Shown here: one piece after another, positions 32,399 through 42,949 of the stretch | How the letters are laid out: every line of letters starts with the position of its first letter | Position numbering within the stretch: the first letter of the stretch is position 1 | Assembly: GCF_003576645.1 (NCBI RefSeq) | Contig: NC_044917.1 | Location: 15,168,735 to 15,232,734 of the forward strand | Direction of reading: 5' to 3' | Origin: Ipomoea triloba | Lineage: Eukaryota; Streptophyta; Magnoliopsida; Solanales; Convolvulaceae | Length of the DNA: 64,000 nucleotides | Notes under the pieces: generated by a model | Seen by the model: the letters and a program-made list of their open reading frames with translations, nothing else | What the model was told of the DNA's origin: nothing | The model's database searches: none | Program-made: the position numbers and the translations under genes

Positions 32399-34348
32399 GA
32401 AGCGAATGATCAACGGTTCCAACAGACAGAGGCATCACTTGCTAAAACTGAGGCTTCACTTGCCAGAAATGAAGCATATATGAGAAAATTGGAAGTCCAA
32501 GTGGAACAAATCGCCAAAGCTCTACAAGGCCATGTGCCAGGTAAGTTGCCTAGTCAACCTGAAGAAGCTAAGATTATGACTGTTCTAAGAAGTGGTAAAA
32601 TTATTGAAAATAATGTGAAAGGATATACCACTTCTAAACAATCTGAAATAGTTGAAAATTTGAATGTTGATAATGAAGTCAATAAGGATGAACCCAAATT
32701 GCATAAATCTGATGATCCTTATGTGCCCCCTAAGTCATATGTGCCACCAGTTCCATTTCCTGGTAGATTGAAAAATTCAAAATTTGATAGATCATTTTCT
32801 GAGATTTATGATTTGTTGTCCAAAGTGAATGTGAATTTGCCTTTGTTAGACATGATTAAAAATATGCCTGCCTATGCTAAGTTTTTAAAAGAGTTGAACA
32901 CTAGAAAGCGTAGGTATGAACACAATGAAAAAGTTTTTATGTCTAAAACTGTAAGTGCTGTTTTGCAAACTAACTTGCCCCCAAAATTAGAAGACCCCGG
33001 TAGTTTCATAATAACTATTACAGTGGGGAATTCTAAAAAAGAAAAAGCAATGCTTGATTTAGGGGCAAGCATTAACTTGATGCCTTATTCTGTCTACTTG
33101 CAGTTGGGTCTGGATAGATTAAAGCCTACTACAATGTCCCTAGAGCTTGCTGATCGCTCTATTAGATATCCTAGGGGTATTGTAGAAGATGTTTTGGTCC
33201 AAGTTGATAAACTAATAATGCCTGTCGACTTTGTTGTTTTAGATATGAATAAAAAGTGCAATCATGCACAAGACATGTCTATTTTGCTTGGCCGACCTTT
33301 CATGGCCACAGCAAAAACAATGATTGATGTCCAAAATGGAAAGTTAACCATGACTGTCCTTGATGAAACTGTTGAATTTTCCATTTTGAAATCAATGAAA
33401 TTGCCTGAAAACAATAATAATCATTGCTTTGCTGTAGACGTTTTAGATTCCATAATTTCTGCTGAGTTTTTAGATAAATCTCCGTTCAAGGTCGAAGCTG
33501 ATGAAGTGGAACTTGACCAAAGCCTAATAAAAGAGGGAAGTGTTGAAGGAGGTTCAATTACAGACTGTCTGGAGCAAATCAAAGAAAAACACCAACCATC
33601 AATTGAAGCTGACGTTCCGCCCAAGCTGGAACTAAAACCTCTTCCTAGTTCTTTAAAATATGCTTTCTTAGGTCCAAATAATACTTATCCTGTAATAATT
33701 GCCTCTAACCTTTCACAGGAACAAGAAACAAAGTTGTTAGAGGTATTAAAAAAATATAAAAGTGCAATTGGTTGGACAGTAGGAGATATTAAAGGAATAA
33801 GTCCAACAGTTTGTATGCATCGGATCTTACTTGAAGAAGGAGCAACCCCTGTCCGTCAACCTCAGCACAGGTTAAATCCGAATATGAAGGAGGTTGTACG
33901 GGCAGAAGTCCTAAAGTTGTTGGACTCAGGTATTATTTATCCTATTTCAGATAGTAAATGGGTAAGTCCAGTTCATGTAGTGCCAAAAAAATCTGGAATT
34001 ATTGTGGTCACTAATGAAAAAAATGAATTAATCCCAACTAGAACAGTAACTGGGTGGCGCATGTGCATAGATTACAGAAAATTGAATGCTGCCACTAAAA
34101 AAGATCATTTTCCTTTGCCCTTTATTGACCAAATGTTAGAAAGATTAGCTGGGCATGTGCCCTTTATTGACCAAATGTTAGAAAGATTAGCTGGGCATGC
34201 TTATTATATTGACCAAATGTTAGAAAGATTAGCTGGGCATGCTTATTACTTTGACCAAATGTTAGAAAGATTAGCTGGGCATGCTTATTACTATTTTCTA
34301 GATGGCTTTCAAGGTTATTTTCAAATTCCTATTGCACCTGAAGATTAG
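32399..34348 (+). pseudogene. Athila protease and reverse transcriptase N-half
   Basis: Open from the gag stop at 32396 to TAG 34346-34348. Protease with DLGAS as in the first copy, then the Athila linker with IGWTVGDIKGISPT, then fingers and palm of reverse transcriptase (MCIDYRKLNAATKKD, FLDGFQGYFQIPIAPED). The TAG directly after APED is a likely single C-to-T change, with sequence continuing in frame. Three extra 14-residue repeats (IDQMLERLAGH) are coded at 34116-34283 by exact 42-bp duplications and are probably artefacts. Confidence 0.85.
34116..34283. repeat. Staircase of three 42-bp duplications in RT
   Basis: Overlap words of exactly 42 bp begin TGCCCTTTAT, TATTGACCAA and TTGACCAAAT. 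Each copy extends the previous by seven or two bases before reaching unique sequence, the signature of untrimmed overlapping contigs. Confidence 0.92.
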
Positions 34349-35425
34349 GAAAAAACAACATTTACATGCCCGTTTGGCACGTTTGCTTATCGCAGAATGT
34401 CATTTGGGTTATGTAATGCACCTGCGACTTTTCAAAGGTGTATGATGTCAATATTTTCTGATATGATCGAAAGATATGTTGAAGTGTTTATGGATGATTT
34501 TTCTCTATTTGGTGATTCTTTCGATGACTGTCTTTTTCATTTATCTTCTGTGCTTGAAAGGTGTGTTAAAATGAACTTAACCTTGAGTTGGGAAAAAAGT
34601 AATTTCATGGTGAAAGAGGGCATTGTTTTGGGACATATAATTTCTGACAGGGGCATAGAGGTTGACAGGGCTAAAATTGAAGTTATTTCTAAACTACCTC
34701 CCCCTACATCTGTGAAAGAAGTGCGAAGTTTTCTTGGTCATGCAGGTTTTTACAGGCGCTTCATAAAAGATTTTTCAAAAATTTGTAGGCCTATGTGTAA
34801 CCTGTTAGCAAAAGATGTTGTCTTCAAGTTTGATGATGAATGTTTGTCTGCTTTCAACTTTTTGAAAGAAAAATTAACTTCTGCTCCCATTCTTGCTGCA
34901 CCTAATTGGGAGCATCCTTTTGAAATAATGTGTGATGCATCTGATTATGCCATTGGTGTTGTTTTAGGACAGAAAATTAATAAACTGCCTTATGTGATTC
35001 ATTACGCAAGTAAAACGTTAGATAATGCTCAGGTTAACTACACAACTACTGAAAAGGAGTTGTTAGTTGTAGTCTTTGCATTAGAAAAATTTCGTTCTTA
35101 CTTGATTGGTTCTAAAGTGATTGTTTATTCTGATCATTCTGCTTTGAAATTTTTGTTGGCTAAAAAAGATGCTAAACCTAGACTCATAAGATGGATTTTG
35201 TTGCTGCAAGAATTTGATTTGACTATAAGGGACAAGAAAGGGTGCGAGAATGTGGTAGCTGACCATTTGTCTCGTTTACCTGATGCTGCTAATAATTCTC
35301 CTAATTCTGATATTCCTATAAATGACAGGTTCCCTGATGAACAGTTACTTTCGTTACAGAATAAAGAACCTTGGTATGCAGACATTGTGAATTATTTAGT
35401 CTCGGTCAATTTCACCCAGACTTAA
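34349..35425 (+). pseudogene. Athila RT C-half and RNase H
   Basis: Continues the same frame after the TAG at 34346. The catalytic block is [10 protein letters not shown] near 34486-34515 (MDD form, usual in Athila). Thumb and connection follow ([14 protein letters not shown]), then RNase H with [31 protein letters not shown] and [11 protein letters not shown], then VADHLSRL. Catalytic acids are intact. The frame ends at TAA 35423-35425 and integrase continues in other frames, so a frameshift lies near here. Confidence 0.87.
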
Positions 35426-36662
35426 ATTCGCAAGGAAAAAAACATTTCTTTCTAAAGTTAAACATTTCTTTTGGGATGAACCTTATTTGTTTAAAATTTG
35501 TCCTGATCAAATTATTAGAAGGTGTGTCCCTGAGTTTGAACAGCAAAATATTTTGAATCACAGTCACACTCTAAACTGCGGAGGACATTTTAGTGGGAAG
35601 AAAACTGCGTTGAAGGTTTTGCAGTCTGGTTTTTATTGGTCCACTTTGTTCAAGGATGCATTTGAATTTTGTGCTAAGTGTGATAGATGCCAGAGGACTG
35701 GTAATATAAGTAAGTGTCATGAAATGCCCCTTTCAAATATTTTGGTTGTAGATCTGTTTGATGTTTGGGGAATTGATTTTATGGGGCCTACCCCACTTCC
35801 TTTGGTTATAAGTACATTCTTGTGGCTGTTGATTATGTGTCGAAATGGGTTGAAGCTGTGGCCACTAGGACAAATGATAGTAAGGTTGTTTTAAATTTCT
35901 TGAAAGATATTTTTGCCAGGTTTGGGACACCCAGAGCTATTATTAGCGATGAGGGTACCCACTTCTGTAATAAACTTTTTGCAGGTCTTCTGAAAAAATA
36001 TGGTATTACTCACAAGGTGGCTACTCCGTACCATCCACAAACCTCTGGCCAAGTTGAGGTGAGTAATAGCCAGATTAAAGGAATCTTGGAAAAGACAGTG
36101 AATCCTTCTCGGAAAGATTGGGCTATCAAGTTGAATGATGCATTGTGGGCTTACCGGACAGCCTACAAAACCCCGATTGGTATGAGCCCGTACAGGTTAG
36201 TATTTTGTAAAGCTTGTCATTTGCCAGTGGAATTGGAACACAGAGCCTATTGGGCTATTGAATTTTGATTTGCAGAGAGCTGGTGAGATAAGAAAATTAA
36301 ATTTGAATGAATTGGATGAAATAAGAAATGAGGCGTATGAAAACTCAAAAATTTATAAAGAGAGAACCAAAGCCTATCATGATAGGTCTATTTTGAGGAA
36401 AAATTTTGAACCTGGAATGAAAGTTTTGTTATTTAACTCTCGTTTGAGGTTGTTTCCAAGTAAGTTAAAATCTAGATGGACAGGACCTTTTGTAATAGTT
36501 GAAGTGTTTTCCCACGGTGCCTGCGAGATCGAAAATCCAAAAACAGGTGAAAATTTTAAGGTAAATGGGCAAAAACTTAAGCAGTACTTCGAGGGGGAAC
36601 CATCAGCCCATATTGTTGAACAGGTAGAGTTGCAGGATTATGAATGTCCGTGTCGTCACTGA
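35426..36662 (+). pseudogene. Athila integrase, frameshifted
   Basis: Three overlapping open pieces (35487-35894, 35822-36268, 36258-36662) together give an integrase. The zinc finger has NHSHTLNCGGH and CAKCDRC. The catalytic core has WGIDFMGP (first Asp), [10 protein letters not shown] (second Asp) and TSGQVEVSN (Glu), then [19 protein letters not shown]. The C-terminal part has FEPGMKVLLFNSRLRLFPSK and WTGPFVI. Frameshifts lie near 35820 and 36260. All catalytic residues are visible but not in one frame. No further ORF follows, so an env-like gene is lacking. Confidence 0.85.
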
Positions 36663-37929
36663 CGCGTTTTTGGAAGGCAACCCAATTCTCTTTCCCTTCT
36701 CCTTTATTTTCATTTTTGCTTGTTATGCCATTTTTCAATAACTTGATGAGCTATTGATTTTGTGTTCTCTTATAGTTGTTGTTCTCAACATTGAGGACAA
36801 TGTTTGAAATAAGTATGGGGAAGGGATTTCTATTTTAATTTATTTTTGTGATTCTCATTTCGAGTAAGGAGATAAAAAAAAAGATTTACTTTCAAAATAA
36901 ATAAGTATGAACTTGAGCTCTTACCCAATAAGCCTTTTTGAATAGCCTATGATGAAAATAATGCAAGTTTCTGTCAGCTCTTAGTGTGTATACTGCATGT
37001 GGCTAGTTGTTAATTGCTTTAGTGTTATATTTTGAATAACTTTTCTCTAAAAAAACAAAAAAAAAAAAAAAAAAAAAGAGAGAAACAAAATAGATAGAAA
37101 TTAAAAAAAAATCACAAAAACCCTTATATGTTTAATGCAATCTCTTTGACGATTTTTATGTTGATTTCACTCTATATCACCTTTTTCAAATTTTTAAACT
37201 ATTCTTGAGTGCTATAAATTGTGGTGTAGTTTGTTGGTTCAAGGATCATCTTTGTGGTATAAGTGAGGTGAAAAATATTTTTAAAAAAAATGAGTGTTCT
37301 ATTTATTTATTTATTTTATTTGCAATAAATCAGAGATTCTACTCCGCTGAATCAGCTACCTACACATGTACCATAAATAAATAAATAAGTGTGGTGGTCT
37401 GATTTATGAGTACACACAAAATTGAAAACCCAAACATGCCTGGCGTAAAATGGCGAGGTTTTTGTGGAAGTTCTCTTTGGAAAAAGTCATAAATAAAAAA
37501 ATAATAATGAGTGAACTTTGGAAGAGACAAATATTCGCATTTTAATTTTTAATAAATGCCTTGATCCTTGTTTCCATCATATTTTGCACCTGCACTGTGA
37601 TAGAATGTTTCTGAATTTGATTCAGGTTGTATTTTGTGAAATTTTCATATTTATTGGATTTTTGTATAGCTCATATAATGGGTATCAGCACACGAATATA
37701 AGCTTTATTTTTATGAATAAACATGTTGAAGTTATTTAATATCCAGTCAGGTGTTTATGCACTCTATGAGTTGACACTAATCTTGCATTGATGAGGCAAT
37801 AATTTTGGGAGGCTATTTGGGTAAAGCTCAATTTAATGTTTGGTTTATCGTTCTAATTTCTTTTATATTCTTTTCCTTTTAATAAAGTATTTGCTTGAGG
37901 ACAAACAAATAAATAAGTGTGGGGAAATT
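36663..37929 (+). other. Athila 3' non-coding region and polypurine tract
   Basis: No coding capacity beyond short chance frames. It contains poly-A and AAATAAATAA-type runs. The polypurine tract AAGTGTGGGGAAATT at 37915-37929 abuts the 3' LTR. Confidence 0.75.
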
Positions 37930-39466
37930 TGATAAGCGCATTTTGTATACTTTATTTTATTATAATTTTTATTATATAGTTATATTTCTATGCTTAATCT
38001 TATTAAGTTATTATATTTGTATTTACTTTATGTTTATCCAATAATTATAAGTTATAAATAAAACAATGAATTAATAATTTAGCTTGCAGTTAGATCAATA
38101 GGCTAATTCTATTTGAGCTTTATTTAATTAATTAAAGTGTGATTTATTTGTTTTTAAATATTAAGAATTAGTCCAATTATCAAAAGCTTTTGCGGCGAAC
38201 AAACAGATGGTCCTCCTCCTTTTTCTAGTCAACAACGACGCAGAGAACCTGAAGGAAGCGTTAGTGGCCTCCGTTGATCCAAAGCCTTTTTCATCCACCA
38301 AATCCGCGGAGTTACGGTTGAACCTGAGCAATATAAAAAGTGACCAAAGTTCGTCATTCTGGAATGGATTCGCTCTCCAAAAAACTATCTTCACAAAAGA
38401 ATCTTTGCACATCCAAACTCCCGATCAGACGTAGCTAGGTTCGCGATTCCTGGACAGAAGCTTCACAATTTAATTTCGACGGAGGTGGCGTGATTTTCTG
38501 GTCTTCAAGGCAGCAAATACGAATTGAAGTGGGTTTACTCCATGAACTTCTGGTGCATTATTTCTTCTTTTCTTAAATTCAATTAGTCATTGCTTTGTGT
38601 TGGGATTTGTAAACCTTTGCAATTTGTTTGAGTCTAGAATTGTGCTGCTACCTTAATTACGATTAGAGTTCTTAATTGTAGTGTCGTGTGCTTAATTAAA
38701 TCTTAATTACAAATTCTTTACGTTAATGGCTTGTTAATTTGTTAATCTAGGGATATGATGATATTGCCATGACATTTATGCATTAATTTATGTTTAATCT
38801 TGCCAATTAATTAAGTTTTATCTTATAATTTGGGTTGCGATTAATTAAGTTGAATTTGGCCGGTTTAGCTTTTATTAGTCTGTTTGAGAGAATTATTAAG
38901 TACGCACCAATGCTTAGTAATTTAATGCTCTGTAAGATAAAAAGATAAACAATTTAGTTGTCTTATTAAATTGTTTATTTGGTTCATAAATCGGGTATTC
39001 CGTAAGTTCTTCCTGACTTAATGGGTTCTAATGGTTTAAATAAACATCTTAAGCGTATGAACCATTAGAATACGTGACTGAATCTGGACGCCATACGGAT
39101 TAGTCAGATAATAGTTAGAACGAACCTTTAATTGATTGCCAAGTTGAACTAATCTGCAAAAATTAGTAATGGTAGTTGATTCATGTTCCTAGGTTTTTCC
39201 AACTTGATTGTTATTCGATATTCTGGTTCTGTTTATTTGTTTACTTTCCTGAGCTTTGATTCAATTATTTTACATTTGCGTTTATTCTTCGCTTTGATAT
39301 TTGTTCGGAGCATTTTGAATTGTAAGTTCGTTTTTTTTTTTCAAGTCATTAAATTGCATTGTATAAATTGCATCGTATTAATTCCCTGTGGGATCGACCC
39401 TTGCTTTTGCACACTATCACTACAACTGATTCGTGCACTTGCGAGGACTTATTAAATTGTCCATCA
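37930..39466 (+). mobile_element. 3' LTR of the Athila element
   Basis: 1,537 bp, TGATAAGCGC...TTGTCCATCA, followed by the target duplication CTTGT at 39467-39471. It matches 27284-28819. Confidence 0.92.
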
Positions 39467-39471
39467 CTTGT

Positions 39472-39772
39472 GGTAAAAAAAATTTATTTTAAAGTATTAA
39501 TTTATATTTATATTATATACAGTACAATCAACATTGATGTATACTATGATTTAAAAAATATGAATGCTTTAAAAATATTTGAATGTAAAAATAAGTTACA
39601 ACATTTTTTATTTATTAAATAATTTTAAAATTTTAATTCTTTGTAATACTATCCAGACCACAGATTGGCTCGTGGCCGCACGGGCCAACTCGCGAGGCTT
39701 GCTTGCTTCTTCTTGAGTAAAAAATGTTCAACCCTAACTTGTGGGTCTCAAATCTACCACTTTGACACCCCT
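39472..39772. mobile_element. Possible hAT-like MITE, right part
   Basis: Ends TTTGACACCCCTA, similar to the complement of 27024 onward. Its first 240 bases are also found at 28820-29064 through the mis-join. Confidence 0.35.
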
Positions 39773-40226
39773 AATAAATGTTTTTAAAAAATAGTAGTGA
39801 ATTATAATTATGATGATATGACAATATAACTAATTTCTAAAAGTGAAGAGAGTATTTCATATTTGATGGATTTAATTAATTTGGGGGCTCGGATTAACTA
39901 AACCTGATAATTAAATGAAAGAAATAAAGATAAGGAATAGAACATATAGAATGTTTGGTTCACGGATTCAATTTTAAGGGAATAGGAATAGTATTCCATA
40001 AGGAATGGAATCGACAAGGAATAAAATATGAATTGTATTCTATTATTTGGTTCGCTGAAAGAACAGACTTTAAGAATATTATTTCAGTATTTGGTTGATT
40101 TAAGGAATATATAAATGAGATATATGTTTAAAAGACATAAATACTCTTATACAAAATATAAAATAATAATAATAATAATAATAATATTATCATTATTATT
40201 ATGATGATGATGATGATTATTATTAC

Positions 40227-40283
<57 letters not shown>

Positions 40284-40331
40284 ATAAGATTTTTAAATAA
40301 TATTATTCTATAACAATTACAATATTGTAAA

Positions 40332-40338
<7 letters not shown>
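39773..40338. other. AT-rich DNA with MITE-like fragment and microsatellites
   Basis: A GAATGTTTGGTTCACGG word near 39949 resembles a MITE terminus but no partner end was identified. Long AAT/ATT and ATG microsatellites run from about 40151 to 40280. No gene. Confidence 0.5.
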
Positions 40339-40386
<48 letters not shown>

Positions 40387-40388
<2 letters not shown>

Positions 40389-40734
40389 GTTCAAATGTGG
40401 TCGTGCCTTCCCGTGCGGTTCGCACCACTCAATGTTAAAAAATGCACCACTCAATGTTAGAAAACGCACCACAATGAAAATACACAAAAACACCAAAAAA
40501 AAAAAAACACACCACACACCCAAAATAATGCACCATAACTCCTTTGCTCCTAATGGTGCATTTGATAACACTATGTGATGTATATTTGCATACCTAGTGG
40601 TGTGGTTTTGGTGATGCGTACCTAATGATGCATATTTGTGTGGTGCATTTTCTAATATTGAGTGGTGTATATTTGCATACATAGTGGTGCATCGCACTGA
40701 TCGCACGTTAATGGGCGGCTACAACTGATTATGA

Positions 40735-40736
<2 letters not shown>
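40387..40736. mobile_element. MITE inserted in (AT)n, copy 1
   Basis: A 350-bp non-coding unit bounded on both sides by pure (AT)n tracts (about 40337-40386 and 40737-40764). It contains repeated GCACCACTCAATGTTA and TGGTGCA words. Micron-like elements of plants are known to sit in (TA)n in this way. Confidence 0.5.
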
Positions 40737-40764
<28 letters not shown>

Positions 40765-40769
<5 letters not shown>

Positions 40770-40964
40770 CATGTTCAGGTGTGGCCGCGCCCTTACGTGC
40801 GGCCGTGCCCTTACATGCGGCCGTGCGGTTTACACCACTCAATGTTACGAAATGCACCACTCAATAACATTTCGTAACATTGAGTGGTGCATTTCGTAAC
40901 ATTGAGTGGTGTAAACCGCACGGCCGCACGTAAGGGCGCGGCCACATTTGAATAGAAATCTATA
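40765..40964. mobile_element. Palindromic MITE in (AT)n, copy 2
   Basis: A near-perfect palindrome: GGCCGCGCCCTTACGTGCGG at about 40782 is mirrored by CCGCACGTAAGGGCGCGGCC near 40924-40943, with arms about 70-80 bp around a centre near 40870-40880. (AT)n lies on both sides. It shares ACCACTCAATGTTA with copy 1. RNA from it would form a long hairpin. Confidence 0.7.
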
Positions 40965-41052
40965 TATATAATATATATATATTCTATAAAATCATACATA
41001 ACGTTAGGAATAAAATGTAATAGATTTTGATATGCCAAAATGTACTGAAAAA

Positions 41053-42687
41053 TGTTAGATCCCCAAGTTTTATTTTTCTAGTGTCTAGGCAAGTTTAAGT
41101 TCAAAGGAAAATCAAGCTAAGTGTCATCATAAGGGGAATAATTTCCAAATATCTCATCCAAGCTAATATTTTTGGAGATGTCAAGTTATGAAGACGCAAG
41201 GCTTAACATCTTGAAGCATAAAGGAACGACAATGTCAAATTCGGGAAGATGATGATATTGTAATGAAGTCTACTTGAAGATCAAGGAAAGGGATTACATC
41301 AAGAAGAATAATTAATTAACCAATAATTGTTTATAGACGGAGTGGTTAAGAGTAATTTTTTTATGGAAAGACCAAGAATCAAATCTCATTGTCTACATTT
41401 TATGGGATGAGAGGATTTGCAAATGGGCTAAAAGGGATTAAATTGGAGATACCTTTGCATTCGAAAGGTTGAAGGGATTTTTTTTTTTGAATACTACTAA
41501 CTCTATTACAATGCAGTATCTGTTCATAACTATTTTCTCAACCTATTGAAACACAAGAGTCAGTATTGACTCCACTGAGGCTCGAACCCACCACCTCCCG
41601 TATAAAGGGAAGGGTTTGATGCCACTGGACCACAAGGTCCTTGGAAATGGTGCTGAAGGGATGAGATTTCTAGTAAAGCTAAGAGATTTCTAGCGAAGGG
41701 CATTGGAAAGTGACTAGTCCAAAATAGAAAGGGCCAAAGCAATATTTGAAGATTAAATCACCAAATGGCGTGGGCATCATCAAGCTATTTTGAAGACCAA
41801 TTGTGCATGGACTTGGAGCTCAGTACAATGGCCATAATATTTTTAATGTCTCACATAACATTAAAAATATAAAGCCTATTCTAGACTGAAAAGGCTATAA
41901 ATCTAACTGACAAAGATTCAAAATTAGGAGCATCTTTTTCCAATAGAAAAACACTCAATACTTATAAATAGATAAAGATTTGAAGCAGTTGAGGACAACA
42001 AGACGAACACAAGAGAACATACACGTAAAGCAAACAAGTGCTAAATTCGAATTACTCAAGTGAAAAATCTAGAAGTGCTAATCTTCATCTAAGAGAGGCT
42101 TGATCTACATTGAAGAATCTACTGAAGAGTCTCAAAGTTTTAAGCAAGGAAAATCTTGTTTTGACAAACAAGTGGTTTCTCTATCGGAGTGTAGATGGGG
42201 GATTGTCACAAAGGAGTGTGAAATCCTGGTGCAGTGTTGGAGGCACTGGTTGGGGCATAACTAGTGTGGGATCAAAGCACTAGATTACGAAGATAGTGCT
42301 ATAGGTACTGGTTGAGGCGTGATTAGTGTGGGCTTGGTGATCAAAGTACTAGATCACGAAAATTCATTGTATCTTGTAACCAAGGAGTGGTGGATATAGT
42401 GAATTCCTCCTGGAGATAGGAGAGTGGAGTAGAAGGATTACATACACCTCCGAACCACTATATTTTATTGTGTCCTTTATTTCTTTATCTTTATTTATTT
42501 ATGCTTGCTTGATATTCACGTGAAACACATACTACACATTATTTTATATTCTGTTGTGCACAAGACACTAACAAATTAAACTGTTAAGTATTTTGATTTT
42601 AATTTTGGCTTAGTAATTTTGAATTGGAGTAGAGTCTATTCACCCCCCCCCCCTCTAGACTTTACCTTATCTCTTTTGGGACCAACA
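41053..42687 (+). mobile_element. 5' LTR of a second copia element
   Basis: 1,635 bp, TGTTAGATCC...GGGACCAACA, followed by a primer site. It shares ends and the C-run/TCTAGACT block with 3710-6267. A TATA box TATAAATAG lies near 41964. A SINE is inserted at 41479-41654. The matching 3' LTR is absent from the window, so the element is truncated near 48190. Confidence 0.85.
41479..41654 (-). mobile_element. tRNA-derived SINE
   Basis: On the minus strand an A box TGGTCCAGTGGC and a B box GGTTCGAGCC are at normal spacing, and the element ends in poly-A (plus-strand poly-T at 41479-41489). An 8-bp target duplication GAAGGGAT lies at 41471-41478 and 41655-41662. It is about 176 bp and inserted into the copia LTR. 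Confidence 0.88.
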
Positions 42688-42701
42688 ATGGGTATCAAAG
42701 C
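42688..42701 (+). other. Copia primer binding site
   Basis: TGGGTATCAAAGCA lies just after the LTR; it is a variant of the initiator-tRNA-Met complement TGGTATCAGAGC used by copia elements. Confidence 0.7.
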
Positions 42702-42949
42702 ACGTTGTCTAATTGAGTCAACTTGTTCTTGACTGCTATGCAGATCCAATTTACAAGTGGGTGTGATTAGATTAATTCTTTCATATCTAACGTGAAGATG
42801 AAGAAAGATTTAGCACAAAATTTATTATTTTCACTTGATAAATTTGATGACTGGAAAGTTCGCATGCAAGTACATTTCTCTACATTACACGATGAAATGT
42901 AGGAAGTAATTTCCATTGGACTGATCGAGATATTGGAGGCGAACACTGC

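Larger units (their letters stand above)
27284..39466 (+). mobile_element. Ty3/gypsy Athila-lineage retrotransposon
   Basis: LTRs begin TGATAAGCGCATTTTG and end TTGTCCATCA, with the target duplication CTTGT at 27279-27283 and 39467-39471. Order: 5' LTR, primer binding site 29199-29216, gag, protease, reverse transcriptase, RNase H, integrase, 1.25-kb non-coding 3' region, polypurine tract, 3' LTR. Primer site, Gag motifs and the DLGAS protease are typical of Athila. No env-like ORF is present. The assembly is distorted: a copy of right-flank DNA sits after the first LTR copy (28820-29064), and a 1.88-kb block is duplicated around the N at 32282. Gag-pol has only a few stops, so the element is fairly young. 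Confidence 0.93.

Noticed and set aside
34116..34283. A protein repeat domain of 14-residue units in reverse transcriptase
   Set aside because: The unit is the same 42 bp seen in unrelated sequences and the copies form an overlap staircase, so it is read as an assembly artefact.
30522..34348. Two tandem Athila pol genes
   Set aside because: The two blocks appear identical, share the same premature stop, and meet at a single N.
36663..37929. Env-like gene of Athila
   Set aside because: No open frame of useful length or membrane-spanning pattern is present.
41479..41654. tRNA gene on the minus strand
   Set aside because: A and B boxes are present but the unit has a poly-A tail and an 8-bp target duplication and does not form a full tRNA, so it is a SINE.
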